Below are positions 31,582-40,694 of a stretch of DNA of 64,000 nucleotides, piece by piece. Both the position numbers and the translations under genes were made by a program. Location of the stretch: NCBI RefSeq assembly GCF_000350225.1, contig NW_005179334.1:310001-374000 (forward strand), in the 5' to 3' direction. The stretch is from Chondrus crispus (taxonomy: Eukaryota > Rhodophyta > Florideophyceae > Gigartinales > Gigartinaceae). How positions within the stretch are numbered: position 1 is the first letter of the stretch; every line of letters begins with the position of its first letter. The notes under the pieces were generated by a model. The model searched no databases and was not told where the DNA came from. It saw nothing but the letters and a program-made list of their open reading frames with translations.

Positions 31582-33237
31582 TCAATCCGACTCAACTTCA
31601 GACACTTCCCCCTCCATATTTGCCTCTGCGTTAGCGAGTTCTGGTAAAGTAGAGGTTGGTGTGAAGGTTGAGGATGGTGCAGTATGCATATGTAACTCGT
31701 AGTTCTCATGTATCTGCATGACATTATCTAGATTTTCCGTCTTGATACGCGATCTCCGTTGGTTAACTGTAATGCCAGCAACAGAGAAGGAACGTTCGTT
31801 GTCCACCTGCGATCCCGGAATAGCAAGAAACGCGGTTGCCAAAATAAATATATAAGGATAAATGTCCCTCTTCGTACCAAACCATCCCATGGCATCCCCG
31901 AACGAATTATTCCCATCGTATTTGTCTGTCCTAAATCGCATTAGTTCAGACTTTATCATTTTCTTGACGTCTTCATCGCGCTTGTCTACTCCACTTGCGT
32001 TGAAAAAAGGGTTGATAGAATCCGTACCTTCAGTCCCGTCGGCATCAGGAACGTCGAGCTCACCCCCTCTCGACTTCGTCTCCTCATTAAAGATCGCGAC
32101 TAAGTAATCTACAATGGTAACGTCGTACGTAGCGATCAACGCTTTTCCATGTGCAACACTCATGCTCGAGAGAAGAATTTTCAGACACTTGAATCGAGGG
32201 TCGAGCATTAATGCTATCATAGAGTGCCCACGAGATAAACAATTCTGCGAGATACGATCCTCCTCGAAAAAGGCGCGGAGGTATTTCTTCAAAGTCTTCG
32301 AAACATCCTCACTAACTCTCTTTGCCCATGTGTGCAGCTCACCCTCCAACACTGACTCCTCCTCCTGTTGCAACATAACTCCAGCACCCTCCGTGTAATT
32401 AACTTTGTATGAATCTAGAAGTGTAAAGCAAAGGGCAATTGCGTCGGACAAACCCCATTTTCGTGATCTTTGGTTTTGTACACATGCCTTTATGATAGGC
32501 CCCATGTGCTCCGTCGCCGCCTTCACAATCGCCCAATCTGCGTTTGATGGGTCTCGGTGGCTGTTGCTGTAATTATTGGGATCGGCATAGCAGGCATGTA
32601 CTGCTTCACGATATGCAAGCATTTGGCTAAACATAATAAATACAGAACCGAAGCATGTCTTAACCGGAGTATAGAGCTGAACAGGGCGAAGACCTACCTT
32701 TCGACAGGCTGCATGCCACATCTGATTTCCTTTGCCAGACTTCTTAGTCCAGGTAATAGCGAGCTGTAGTTTCTTCTGGACTTGTCTCAGATTGACGACA
32801 TCGAAATTACTGCAGTGGTCTTCTGATAGAGCTCGACGGCATATTGAACTCATTATGTGTGCCCAACAATCACCCTTATAGACACAGTATATGTCGAGGG
32901 CTCCACAACAAACGATCCCCTGCAGTTCTCGTGAACATGTATTCAAGTTAGCTCTACCATCCGTTACGTATGCCACAATCTTGTCTTTGATGTTGAACTC
33001 GTCGAGAACATCCCTGAGATGCAGGGCTATCTGTGATCCAGAAGTCGAATCCATCTTGATCATTCGCAGGTAGCGAGTACGTCGCTGTAAGGAATCATCA
33101 ATCCAATAGGCGATAACCGAGAAAATGTCTTGGCAGCCGCGGGTCATCCAGAGGTCGAAAGAGATAGAAACAAATCTTGCACTCCTGAGGTCGGCGACTA
33201 CAGAGTCTTTAGTCTGCTTGGCCAAGGCCGGGAGCAT
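31582..33237 (-). CDS. hAT transposase, catalytic and dimerisation part
   Basis: This frame of 551 residues carries the RNase H-like core and the C-terminal hAT dimerisation region. Visible are the first catalytic Asp (FVSISFDLWMT), the second (AYVTDGRANLN) and, late in the protein, ATAFLAIPGSQVDNERSFSVAG with the conserved ER-x-FS containing the acidic catalytic position. Then comes QRRSRIKTENLDNVMQIHEN, typical of the hAT C-terminus. The true start is upstream: the N-terminal part is in another frame (33198-33821), and the two join in the sequence AGTTTACAGAGG, where one base appears to be missing. Transposase acts on the CGGATA-rich ends of this element. Confidence 0.9.
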   Translation of the reverse strand: MLPALAKQTKDSVVADLRSARFVSISFDLWMTRGCQDIFSVIAYWIDDSLQRRTRYLRMIKMDSTSGSQIALHLRDVLDEFNIKDKIVAYVTDGRANLNTCSRELQGIVCCGALDIYCVYKGDCWAHIMSSICRRALSEDHCSNFDVVNLRQVQKKLQLAITWTKKSGKGNQMWHAACRKVGLRPVQLYTPVKTCFGSVFIMFSQMLAYREAVHACYADPNNYSNSHRDPSNADWAIVKAATEHMGPIIKACVQNQRSRKWGLSDAIALCFTLLDSYKVNYTEGAGVMLQQEEESVLEGELHTWAKRVSEDVSKTLKKYLRAFFEEDRISQNCLSRGHSMIALMLDPRFKCLKILLSSMSVAHGKALIATYDVTIVDYLVAIFNEETKSRGGELDVPDADGTEGTDSINPFFNASGVDKRDEDVKKMIKSELMRFRTDKYDGNNSFGDAMGWFGTKRDIYPYIFILATAFLAIPGSQVDNERSFSVAGITVNQRRSRIKTENLDNVMQIHENYELHMHTAPSSTFTPTSTLPELANAEANMEGEVSEVESD

Positions 33238-33821
33238 GACCTCTGTAAACTTTTACGGGAAGGGAGAGAAAGACGAGGATCAATGTCACCCAAAAGCTTC
33301 CTCATCCACACACAGTCAACTACTGAAAACGGTCGGAGAGAATTGCAGCAAACTAATATCATGTTGCGGATCAGATTCTTCTGCATATCACTTGTTGCTG
33401 CATAAGGAGTGGCCTTGAAATGAATTCGAAGATCACTTATCTTCTTCTTCTTCTTCGAACGGTTCGCATTGGTTCCATGCAGATTAGCGACATATGCCGC
33501 ATACAGGGATTTGTGCTTTACATTAACGTGATTGATAAGAGAGGAACTTCCATTCTTCCTTTTATACGCCATCTTCGTTTTGCATAGGGAGCAGCACAAT
33601 GCGACAGAATCTGCAGTCATGTCCACCGCCGTATCGTAAAAGGCCCAGATTGGTGCTTTCTTTGTGCCAGCAGATCCGTCGAGCCATGCAGTGGCATTCG
33701 CAAATAATGCGTCATGGCCAGGAGGAGCCTCCGAAGAAACGTTTGTGCTCGTTTCCATGGTCTCTGATGAGGGGATTAGGGACCCCTTCCTGTGGCGTCG
33801 GTAATGCCTCCACTCGCGCAC
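33198..33821 (-). CDS. hAT transposase N-terminus with BED-type zinc finger
   Basis: The first 180 or so residues of the transposase contain a BED-type finger, CCSLCKTKMAY ... INHVNVKH (C-X2-C and H-X4-H), which should bind the element's ends. The conserved hAT motif LRPFSVVDCVWMRKLLG, with DPRLSLPSRKS, follows. The frame then diverges into a short nonsense tail. Continuing in the frame of 31582-33237 from the same point gives the expected protein, so a single-base loss in a T run near 33254 splits the gene. A sequencing error is an alternative. Confidence 0.85.
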   Translation of the reverse strand: MREWRHYRRHRKGSLIPSSETMETSTNVSSEAPPGHDALFANATAWLDGSAGTKKAPIWAFYDTAVDMTADSVALCCSLCKTKMAYKRKNGSSSLINHVNVKHKSLYAAYVANLHGTNANRSKKKKKISDLRIHFKATPYAATSDMQKNLIRNMILVCCNSLRPFSVVDCVWMRKLLGDIDPRLSLPSRKSLQRSCSRPWPSRLKTL

Positions 33822-33849
33822 CGCTCCCTGTATATTATTAGTTTTGACT

Positions 33850-34108
33850 GTTTTCGTGGATATCCGTGCGCGGTTTTTGGGGTTTTGCGCGGATAATCCG
33901 ACAAACCGTGTTTCAAAAATATGACAATACGGATAATCCGGGAAACCGCTTTACGTGCTATGCAATCAAGGGTTTTTTGGGAAACCGTATCCATTTTCGA
34001 AATTGTAATATCGCGGATATCCTAAAACCGCTCGAGTCCAAAATGACCCAGGGATAGCATTTATCTATCCATGGATAGTGTGTCCAAAGGGGTATCCGCG
34101 CACTATTG
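33850..34108. repeat. hAT right terminal and subterminal repeats
   Basis: This holds CGGATAATCCG, GGATATCC and AAACCGT words in clusters, ending in the terminal inverted repeat GGGGTATCCGCGCACTATTG, followed by the duplication GTACAAAC. Confidence 0.7.
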
Positions 34109-34116
34109 GTACAAAC

Positions 34117-35590
34117 AAGTGGGCTCCGTGCGCGCTTCGCGCGCCGAGCCAAATCCCTTCTTTCTCCGCTCCTCGCCCCGCACCTCCCGCTCCGCCGTCC
34201 CTTCGTCTCTGGTCCACCATCGTTGCCGGCGTTCCCCGCCCCGCTGCTCCCCCGTCCTCTTTGCTACTGCTCTCGTCCTCTCTCCGGTCTTCGTCGCCCC
34301 TTTCCCCCTCGTCCTGCCACGCGTACCGCCCCTCCGTGCTCACTCTGGCTGCAGGTCGCGCTGCTCTCGCCACACTCGCCTCAGTCCTGCTCGCCACCCT
34401 TTCCCAGGCCGTTACCCTGGTCGCTACACTGCCCCCTCCCTCTCCCCGCTTCTGCTCTCGACTGTTTCGCCGCCGCCCGCGTTGCCTGCCGCCTACGCCG
34501 CGAGGCGCTTCGCTTCCTCAATCCCCGCACTCCCACTTCCGTGCCCCTACCCTTTCGTTATTATTGGGTGCATCCAGAAAATAGCACTCTAACAATGGGT
34601 GCATCCAGAAAATAGCACTCCAACATGGCTCTCACGCTCTAGACACACGCCCGCGCAATCACACCTCACCCGCCGCCCCGCCCTACTCCACCCGGCCCCT
34701 CTACTCGTGTGGCTCGCCCCGCTCCCTCCCGCCCTGCGGCGGCCTTGCCCTCTCCGTCGCCGGCCTCCGCCCCTGCTGCTGCTCTTGCCGCCCCCAAGTA
34801 ACCGTCGCCTCGCGTGCCCGGGCTTGCACCCCCACCTCGCCTTCCGCTCCACCCATTTCGCCGCCTGTGCCCCTCCCGCTCGGCTTCCTGCTCCGACCTT
34901 TGCAGTTACTGCTCCCGACGTCCCCACCCTTGCTGCTGCTGCCGCTGCCCGTGCTTCCTCGCGTGCGCTCTCAGCGACTCTCCTGCCCTCCCCTCTCCTG
35001 GTTCCCCTCCCCTCCTGCCTCCTTTGACCGCCCTACGATCCCTCCTCCCCTTATGATGCGCTTCCCCCATCCCCCGCCTGCCCGCCTCTTCTTGATCAAG
35101 CCAATCACAGCCGCCTTCCCCTCTTCACGCCGTTTCCGTAGGCCCTCCTTCTCGTCCGTCGCGGTGCCGCTCCCGCACCCACAGTCATCGCAGTTAGTCA
35201 ATCTTCCCTCTCGTACGCTGCGAACCCCGCGGAAGGAGTGCAGCGCGACCGCCTGGGCATCAATTCCCGGCCCCCCCTCACCCGCGCGCGTCTTCTTGCG
35301 CTGCCGGCTGCGACACCTGCCCGCCTCGCAGCGACGGTCTTCGGCGTTCCTCGCCCCTGCCCCTCGCGCCGGCGCTCGCCGCCACCCCCTTCCCCCCCGG
35401 GCGCGGTCCGGCCCCTTCCGCCCGCGCTCCGCACCCACCTCTCGGGCCCCGTCAGCGGCCTCTGCCTTCACCCACCGTGCGCGACCCTCGCGACAGCGTG
35501 GTCATGCGGGCCCCCTCGCCCCCCGCCAGTGACACACCCTTTCCCCTCGCTGCTGCCGCCTCTGAGGTCATGCGGAATTTTTAAATGACC
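34117..35590. other. C-rich low-complexity region
   Basis: The plus strand is dominated by CT/CCT-rich runs. Open frames in all three plus frames are Pro/Ser/Arg-rich, overlap one another and have no domain, so I do not call genes. A short direct repeat, GGGTGCATCCAGAAAATAGC, occurs at 34566 and 34595. Confidence 0.6.
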
Positions 35591-35620
35591 CACGTAATTT
35601 CTGCCCATCCCGTAGCCGCC

Positions 35621-36045
35621 ACGTGTCCTTGGTGGCCGCTTGGCCTGCGGCCAGGCCGCCCCGCACGTGGCCGCCACTTGTCGCCGCAGCGCCCCGTGCG
35701 CCAATGAGAACCCGTGCAGGAGCGCACGAACACACATACACAAACACACAGACAGACAGACACGGAAATTAGTATACGCGGGGACACTTGTCACGCGACG
35801 TGTCCCCGTGGCCGCCTGGCCTGCGGCCAAGCCGCCCTGCACGTGGCCGCCAGTGGCCACGTGTCGCCACTCGTCACCCGGGGTGCGCCACTTGTCACGC
35901 CACGTGTCCCCGTGGCCGCCTGGCCTGCGGCCAGGCCGCGCCGCACGTGGCCGCCACTTGTCACCGCGGCGCCGCCCCCGTGCGCCAATGGCAACGCGGG
36001 AGCGCAAGGACATACAGACAGACACACAGACACGGATTTTAGTAG
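35621..36045. repeat. Tandem GC-rich repeats with CA/GACA microsatellites
   Basis: Three copies start with CGTGTCC...GTGGCCGC.TGGCCTGCGGCCA at about 35622, 35801 and 35904. Copies 1 and 3 are alike over about 150 bp, including GTGCGCCAATG and a terminal ACACACAGACAGACAGACACGG tract. CCTGCGGCCAGG and CACGTGGCCGCCA words give local inverted repeats. Confidence 0.8.
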
Positions 36046-36072
36046 TTGTAGAATCACTACGTGTACGGCCCT

Positions 36073-36254
36073 CAGGGCCGTTCCTAACGAAGAGTTCGGT
36101 ATACTACCACGCAAACACCCTGACATTTGGCATGAATGGATTGGTTGAACGGGAGTAAAAGCATTTCCAATAATTTTTCAACCAATACATTCATGCCAAG
36201 TTTCAGGGTGCTCGGGTGCTGGCACGGCGAACTCTTCGTTAGGAACGGCCCTGA
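36073..36254. mobile_element. Foldback MITE, about 180 bp
   Basis: The arms TCAGGGCCGTTCCTAACGAAGAGTTCG (from 36073) and its reverse complement (ending 36254) continue inward as ACCCTGACATTTGGCATGAATG... against ...CATTCATGCCAAGTTTCAGGGT. Two arms of about 75 bp are separated by about 27 nt. There is no coding capacity. The target duplication is unclear. Confidence 0.8.
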
Positions 36255-36391
36255 TATCATTCAATTTTACCGTGCCGCGGTGAGGAGATTTACAGAGACT
36301 ACCGCCACGACCACCGGAGAGTGCGCTGGTTTTGACGTTTTGACGCAGCAACTACGACCGGCTGCACCGAGCTGTCACCGAGCGCGTACCA

Positions 36392-37453
36392 ATGGCAACG
36401 TGCCCGAGATGTAGAGAAGACGACGACGACTGTGTATGCCCGTGCCACTTGGAGGTCTGCACAAGGTGGATATCTTGCAGAGTGCGCTGGTCGTGTACAG
36501 ACCACTGCTCGTGCTCAGATAATTCATACCGCACGCCACTCGTCAGTGGGGCGAGAATCCTGCCAGGGGCACAAGCAAGAAGTGCCAGGGCAGAGAGACC
36601 TGACAGGGGCAGCAAACCCTGGGCTAGAGGACTGACATTGGGGTTAGAAGACGGGAGGTTGTGTGTACGCCGCTCGGGCTGGAGGAGCATACGCTTGCGG
36701 ATGGCTAGCGAGATGCCTTCCAGCTACTTCAGGATTACCCCTCACGGGAGGACAGACGGTCTACTGCTAGAGGAGCAGTTGGATATGTTGTTCCACTTAG
36801 GTCAGCTAGTGTCGGAAGGGTGCGTGACCCTAGAGACAGGGCTCGGCCCCAGCATACGGGAAGGTGGACCCCCCTCCGAGAGCAGAGTAAGGCTGGACAC
36901 GGAATTGGTGCTACCTATTATCCAAGGACCAGTGGACATCACTACCAGGGAAGATTTACGTGTCTTGCCTATTACGGATGTGAGAGACATCGTGAAAGGA
37001 AAAGTGTCAGACGCCTTTACCAAGACCTCGTGGGTACGCGTATCACCCGCCAGTGGACCGTACACACGAGAAAACCGGGGAGGGTGCCCGAGGACTAACC
37101 CGGCCGGGAAGGTGCGGAAGATGAGGTTTGGAGACGGAGCAGAAGTGAGGGCTAGCAGGCTCGTGGACTTACAAGGGCCCAGGCGTATCGTGTTAGGCGT
37201 TCCTGAGAAAGTGGCGGGCCGGCCTGACTTTATTGGAGTGAGGACGGACGACGCATTACTGAGGGCTGCTCAGGCGTCGGGAGTTACGTATCTAGAGGCA
37301 GGTTACGACGTCGGAGCCGAAGTACTAGTGTCGGGTCACAGCCCGGTGACCGAGCGAGTGGTGGGGACGACGATAACGCGCCCACCTGAACTGGAAAAGT
37401 GGGTGGGCGTCGAAGAGAGGGTGCGATACTCAATCGGAAAAGTAGGGTTGTAT
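36392..37453 (+). pseudogene. Unknown Cys-rich protein, N-terminal part, interrupted by copia
   Basis: The ATG at 36392 starts a frame of 354 codons up to the copia insertion. The N-terminus is Cys-rich (MATCPRCREDDDDCVCPC, then CTRWISCRVRWSC and CSCSD). The rest is rich in Arg, Gly and Val with no recognisable fold. After removing the element and one copy of its 5-bp duplication, the same frame continues at 42720-43205 for a total of about 515 residues. I do not recognise the protein; it could be a host gene, a viral remnant or part of another transposon. The transcript could only be restored by removing the element. Confidence 0.6.
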
Positions 37454-37899
37454 TGTGAATCCCGATCTGTGCACTCAGTCCTAGTCGGACAGTCGCGACC
37501 TAAGTTGATACTACACCCTGATACCATGTGGTCTACTGGGCCACCCAATTTGATTCATGTGCTACCCAAGTGTGTCAAGCTATTTAGTCCTCATACTGTG
37601 TCGCCTAGGTTGCACTGGTTCACCGCTTCTGCCCACCTCTGTGCTCTTCTATCGTTCTCTATGCTACCTATACTGTTCCTCCCTTCTCAGCGCGTTCACT
37701 GTTCAGCTCACGGTTTGCCACTCTCTGTTGCCTACTTAAGCGCCCTTGTTCTCCTTCCTCTGAGACATGGGCAACACAACAATACCTGCTGCTCAGTAAA
37801 CCATCAGAGCAACAATACCTGCTCCACTCTGCTTTCTTCTGTTCGTGTTCACTCCCTTCCTTCACTTGTCCTTCTCCCTCGCTTACCGCACCTCCCATT
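37454..37899 (+). repeat. Copia 5' LTR
   Basis: 446 bp. It differs from the 3' LTR only at CCC/CCT near its start and TTG/TTA near its end. Confidence 0.97.
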
Positions 37900-37912
37900 G
37901 TTATGGGCCCAG
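37900..37912 (+). promoter_or_regulatory. Copia primer-binding site containing the gag ATG
   Basis: GTTATGGGCCCAG directly abuts the LTR and is the exact reverse complement of CTGGGCCCATAAC in the anticodon arm of initiator tRNA-Met. Its ATG (37903-37905) is the gag start. Confidence 0.8.
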
Positions 37913-38640
37913 ACCTTCCCAGTCGTCCAAGGTTCTCTTGGGATTTCAGAAACGTCCCCTGGACAGATGGCAAGGGTGATCAGGAACCCTACAAGAACTC
38001 TGTCGAGTTATGGAAAGCGTTTCACGACAGACTACCCGACGCGAACAGTAACAAGATCCCTGCCGAGCTCCAAGGGATAATGCTACAATCGCAACTGTAT
38101 GGTCGTGCGCTCGACCTCTCAAAGAAAATTCCGTCTAACACGCTGCAGTCTGCAGCAGGTGTTACCGCCTTAATCAATGCTATCTACCGTCGTGACCCTC
38201 TTGCAGTTGTCAGCAACCTGTATCAGCTGTTCCTAGAAGTTCTTAGCACTAAACGCGGCGTCACGGAATCGTTTCAGAACTTTGAATGTCGATTCGAAGC
38301 ACAAGTTTCAAAATTCAATTTTCAGTCCTCTGAGAACCAGCTACCAGAAGCTCTAATCTCTTTCATGCTTCTGGCCAACTCGAATGTGGATAGCAGTCAG
38401 CGCGTCTCAGTTCTTGCTGCCGCGGCCCCGCGTACTGGCGAGTACGGTTCCAATGATTCCAACAATGAGTTGTTGAAGGCTGTTACATACACAGCCGTTG
38501 CATCTGTCATTCGGCAGTGTGACTCTCCGCCAGGACATGAGACGGAACATTCTGTGATATATGCCAATGCTGTCGGCTCCGAACCAGTTCGTGCTCCCAG
38601 ACCTCGTGCCCGTCTCTCCCAGAACAGTTGGCTAATTTAA
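37903..38640 (+). CDS. gag: Copia gag
   Basis: The capsid precursor starts 3 nt inside the PBS with MGPDLPSRPRF. It has WTDGKGDQEP, ELWKAFHDRL, LYGRALDLSKKI, SNLYQLFLEVLSTKRG and NFECRFEAQVSKF, closely matching the copy at 1-962. This frame ends at 38640 just before the zinc knuckle. The knuckle CRLCRKRGHWAQEH is read in the next frame (38628 onward). In the other copy the two parts are one frame. Adding one C to the run CTCTCCCAG near 38615-38622 would restore that arrangement, so a one-base deletion is more likely than programmed shifting. Confidence 0.93.
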   Translation: MGPDLPSRPRFSWDFRNVPWTDGKGDQEPYKNSVELWKAFHDRLPDANSNKIPAELQGIMLQSQLYGRALDLSKKIPSNTLQSAAGVTALINAIYRRDPLAVVSNLYQLFLEVLSTKRGVTESFQNFECRFEAQVSKFNFQSSENQLPEALISFMLLANSNVDSSQRVSVLAAAAPRTGEYGSNDSNNELLKAVTYTAVASVIRQCDSPPGHETEHSVIYANAVGSEPVRAPRPRARLSQNSWLI

Positions 38641-40694
38641 AGGCAAGAAGCACGTGTCGCCTCTGCCGCAAGAGGGGACACTGGGCACAAGAACACGGAC
38701 CCGAGGGTGAATATCCGACGAAAACGTCGACTGATGCGACTACGAAACCGAACAGCACCCGTGGAAAGTCTGTTACTTTTCACATGGCTCACGTCTTCGA
38801 GCCTGGTGCTGATACTACCTTATTCTCCGGTCCGTTACTGGATGACGGCGCTCCCTACAGTGGGATTGGAGAACAAGAATTTCAACTGCTTGCGCCCACA
38901 TTGCTACCTTTATGGAACAAAGTCTATGACGCTGTCCCGGATACTATCGCAGCATGCCCGTATTGGCAGTACGGCTCCGGTGATCATTCCAGTCCGTCAA
39001 GGAAGATATTGGGATCCGTTCTCTTGACAGCCACCACCGACCAAGGTACAGCCGTTCATATCCGCCACCTCATTATCGAAGGTTCCTCCCAGTGGCTCAT
39101 TGGTCGAAATGTCACTCGACATTGCAACATAGAGCACATAGGAGATAATTCTCTACTGCTGCCAGGGCCTGATGCGTTCTCAATTTCTATTACAGACCAC
39201 GGCTTCCATAGCTACCTTCCGTATGGCATCTTCATCCCACGCAACTCTTCGCCCTCTGATGCCAGTACCCTTGGTCGTGTGTTCTGTGCTACTCTACATG
39301 TTAACTCTGCAAGCCATCCCCAGCGACCTTGGAATGAATTGGCAGTGATCGTTGACAAGGTTCATCGCCATGTGTGTGGCCATTCAAATTATCATGACAT
39401 CAAGCTGCTACTCGAGCGCCGCAATCTTTGGAATGCAGATGTCAATAAATATCTGTCTACAGTGCTCGACACCTGTTCCGCCTGCACGGCAGTACAAGAA
39501 CCGAACGGCGAGCGCTCCGTTTCGCTCAGTGCCATGTCACGCGAGTTCAACCAAGTTGTCTGCATCGATCACTTGTTCATTGATCAACGAAAAGTGTTTC
39601 ACTGCATGGACTCTACTTCTCGCTACTCCTCAGGCTGTGTGGTTTCTGATACTGCCATGAATTCGGCAATTGCTGCTTTTGAATCACACTGGATCACTCC
39701 TTTCTGGGTGCCACAGACCGTCCTCTATGATCCAGCTTTCGGAAACTCTGAGTTCAAAGATTATCTCACACACCTCGGAATAACTGCAAGGCCCATTCCT
39801 CCACGTCGTCACAATAAGAACGTCCTAGAGTCGAAGCATCGGATAATTCGAGACATTTATCTCAGGCTTCGCGCTGCTGCTCCAGATTCCAGCCCTCAAT
39901 TGCTCATCGTTGAAGCCCTGCGTGTCTCCAACGACTTGTATGGGAGCGACGTCATGTCAGCGCATGAACTGGCGAAAGGATACACTCGCCCACTCGCTTC
40001 TGACCAATTTCCAGCATCTGTTCCTGCTGAAATTCTAACTGCACATGAACACCTGCTCGCAAAAAGAAAGCTCACTCTAATTCTTCGCTCCAAATCCATC
40101 AGTGAGACTCCAGTACATGTTGGGGACTTGATACAAGTATACTTGAAGCAGCAAAATGAGAAACGCGGTCATTGGACTGCTTCTAAACCTGTGCTGGAGT
40201 ATGATCACCAATCGCGTACAGTGACTGTTCCTGATGCAAACCGGAAGCAAATTCGAGCGGCTCTAGAGGATGTTCGCCCTGCTTTACCGGAAAACGAGTT
40301 GGCTGTCGCCATTCAGGATTCAATGGACTCCCTGGACTCCTCTCTTGATGAGGCAATCACCACAGTAGCCTGTGAATATCCTGCAGTAAATCCCTCGCCT
40401 ACTACCTCCACAGATGAAGAAGGTGCCTCCCCTGGATTCTTTGACGCCGTACACCCGGTCCACGGATCTGTAGCAGATGATCAACTACTGTACATACTGC
40501 CCCTCAATGAAGTTCATCCCGTCGCATTGCCTGCTTCGAGCACTCATTCCATGACGACACGCAGCCAATCTTCTCTCCAGGCCTATGACGTTGAACTGTC
40601 CCCAGGCACAGAGCTGACTACCCAAGAAAAAGAGGTGGCCTGTATGTATGTCGATCGCTTTCAGCACAAGGAATTTTTTGCTCCCCCAAGTTGA
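38628..40694 (+). CDS. pol: Copia zinc knuckle, protease and integrase
   Basis: This frame of 688 codons (no ATG at its start) begins with the CCHH knuckle CRLCRKRGHWAQEH. A protease-like LLDDGAPYSGIG follows; the usual D-S/T-G is D-D-G here. The pre-integrase zinc domain has VHRHVCGHSNYH and TCSAC. The integrase core carries Asp (VVCIDHLFID), Asp (LYDPAFGNSEF) and Glu (NVLESKHRII). Then comes a linker with MTTRSQSSLQ. It ends at 40694, overlapping the RT frame. An extra C in the run GCTCCCCCAAG near 40668-40677 accounts for the shift to the RT frame. Confidence 0.9.
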   Translation: MANLKARSTCRLCRKRGHWAQEHGPEGEYPTKTSTDATTKPNSTRGKSVTFHMAHVFEPGADTTLFSGPLLDDGAPYSGIGEQEFQLLAPTLLPLWNKVYDAVPDTIAACPYWQYGSGDHSSPSRKILGSVLLTATTDQGTAVHIRHLIIEGSSQWLIGRNVTRHCNIEHIGDNSLLLPGPDAFSISITDHGFHSYLPYGIFIPRNSSPSDASTLGRVFCATLHVNSASHPQRPWNELAVIVDKVHRHVCGHSNYHDIKLLLERRNLWNADVNKYLSTVLDTCSACTAVQEPNGERSVSLSAMSREFNQVVCIDHLFIDQRKVFHCMDSTSRYSSGCVVSDTAMNSAIAAFESHWITPFWVPQTVLYDPAFGNSEFKDYLTHLGITARPIPPRRHNKNVLESKHRIIRDIYLRLRAAAPDSSPQLLIVEALRVSNDLYGSDVMSAHELAKGYTRPLASDQFPASVPAEILTAHEHLLAKRKLTLILRSKSISETPVHVGDLIQVYLKQQNEKRGHWTASKPVLEYDHQSRTVTVPDANRKQIRAALEDVRPALPENELAVAIQDSMDSLDSSLDEAITTVACEYPAVNPSPTTSTDEEGASPGFFDAVHPVHGSVADDQLLYILPLNEVHPVALPASSTHSMTTRSQSSLQAYDVELSPGTELTTQEKEVACMYVDRFQHKEFFAPPS

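Larger units (their letters stand above)
29968..34108 (-). mobile_element. hAT DNA transposon, 4.1 kb, with perfect 8-bp target duplication
   Basis: The ends CAATGGTGCGCGGATATCC (29968) and, in reverse complement, CAATAGTGCGCGGATACCC (ending 34108) are imperfect inverted repeats. The 8-bp duplication GTACAAAC flanks both sides (29960-29967 and 34109-34116), diagnostic for hAT. Both subterminal regions are packed with CGGATA/TATCCG words (29975-30210 and 33855-34105). Inside: a transposase gene on the minus strand (31582-33821) and, at the left, about 1.4 kb of non-transposase DNA including a host-like coding fragment. The intact duplication and almost intact gene suggest a recent insertion. 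Confidence 0.95.

Noticed and set aside
34117-35590. Several long plus-strand frames rich in Pro, Ser and Arg
   Set aside because: All three frames are open at once because the DNA is C-rich and lacks A/T stops; no domain, no codon preference.
37903-38640. Programmed -1 frameshift between copia gag and pol
   Set aside because: No slippery heptamer is present and the related copy at 1-962 is continuous here; a lost C fits better.
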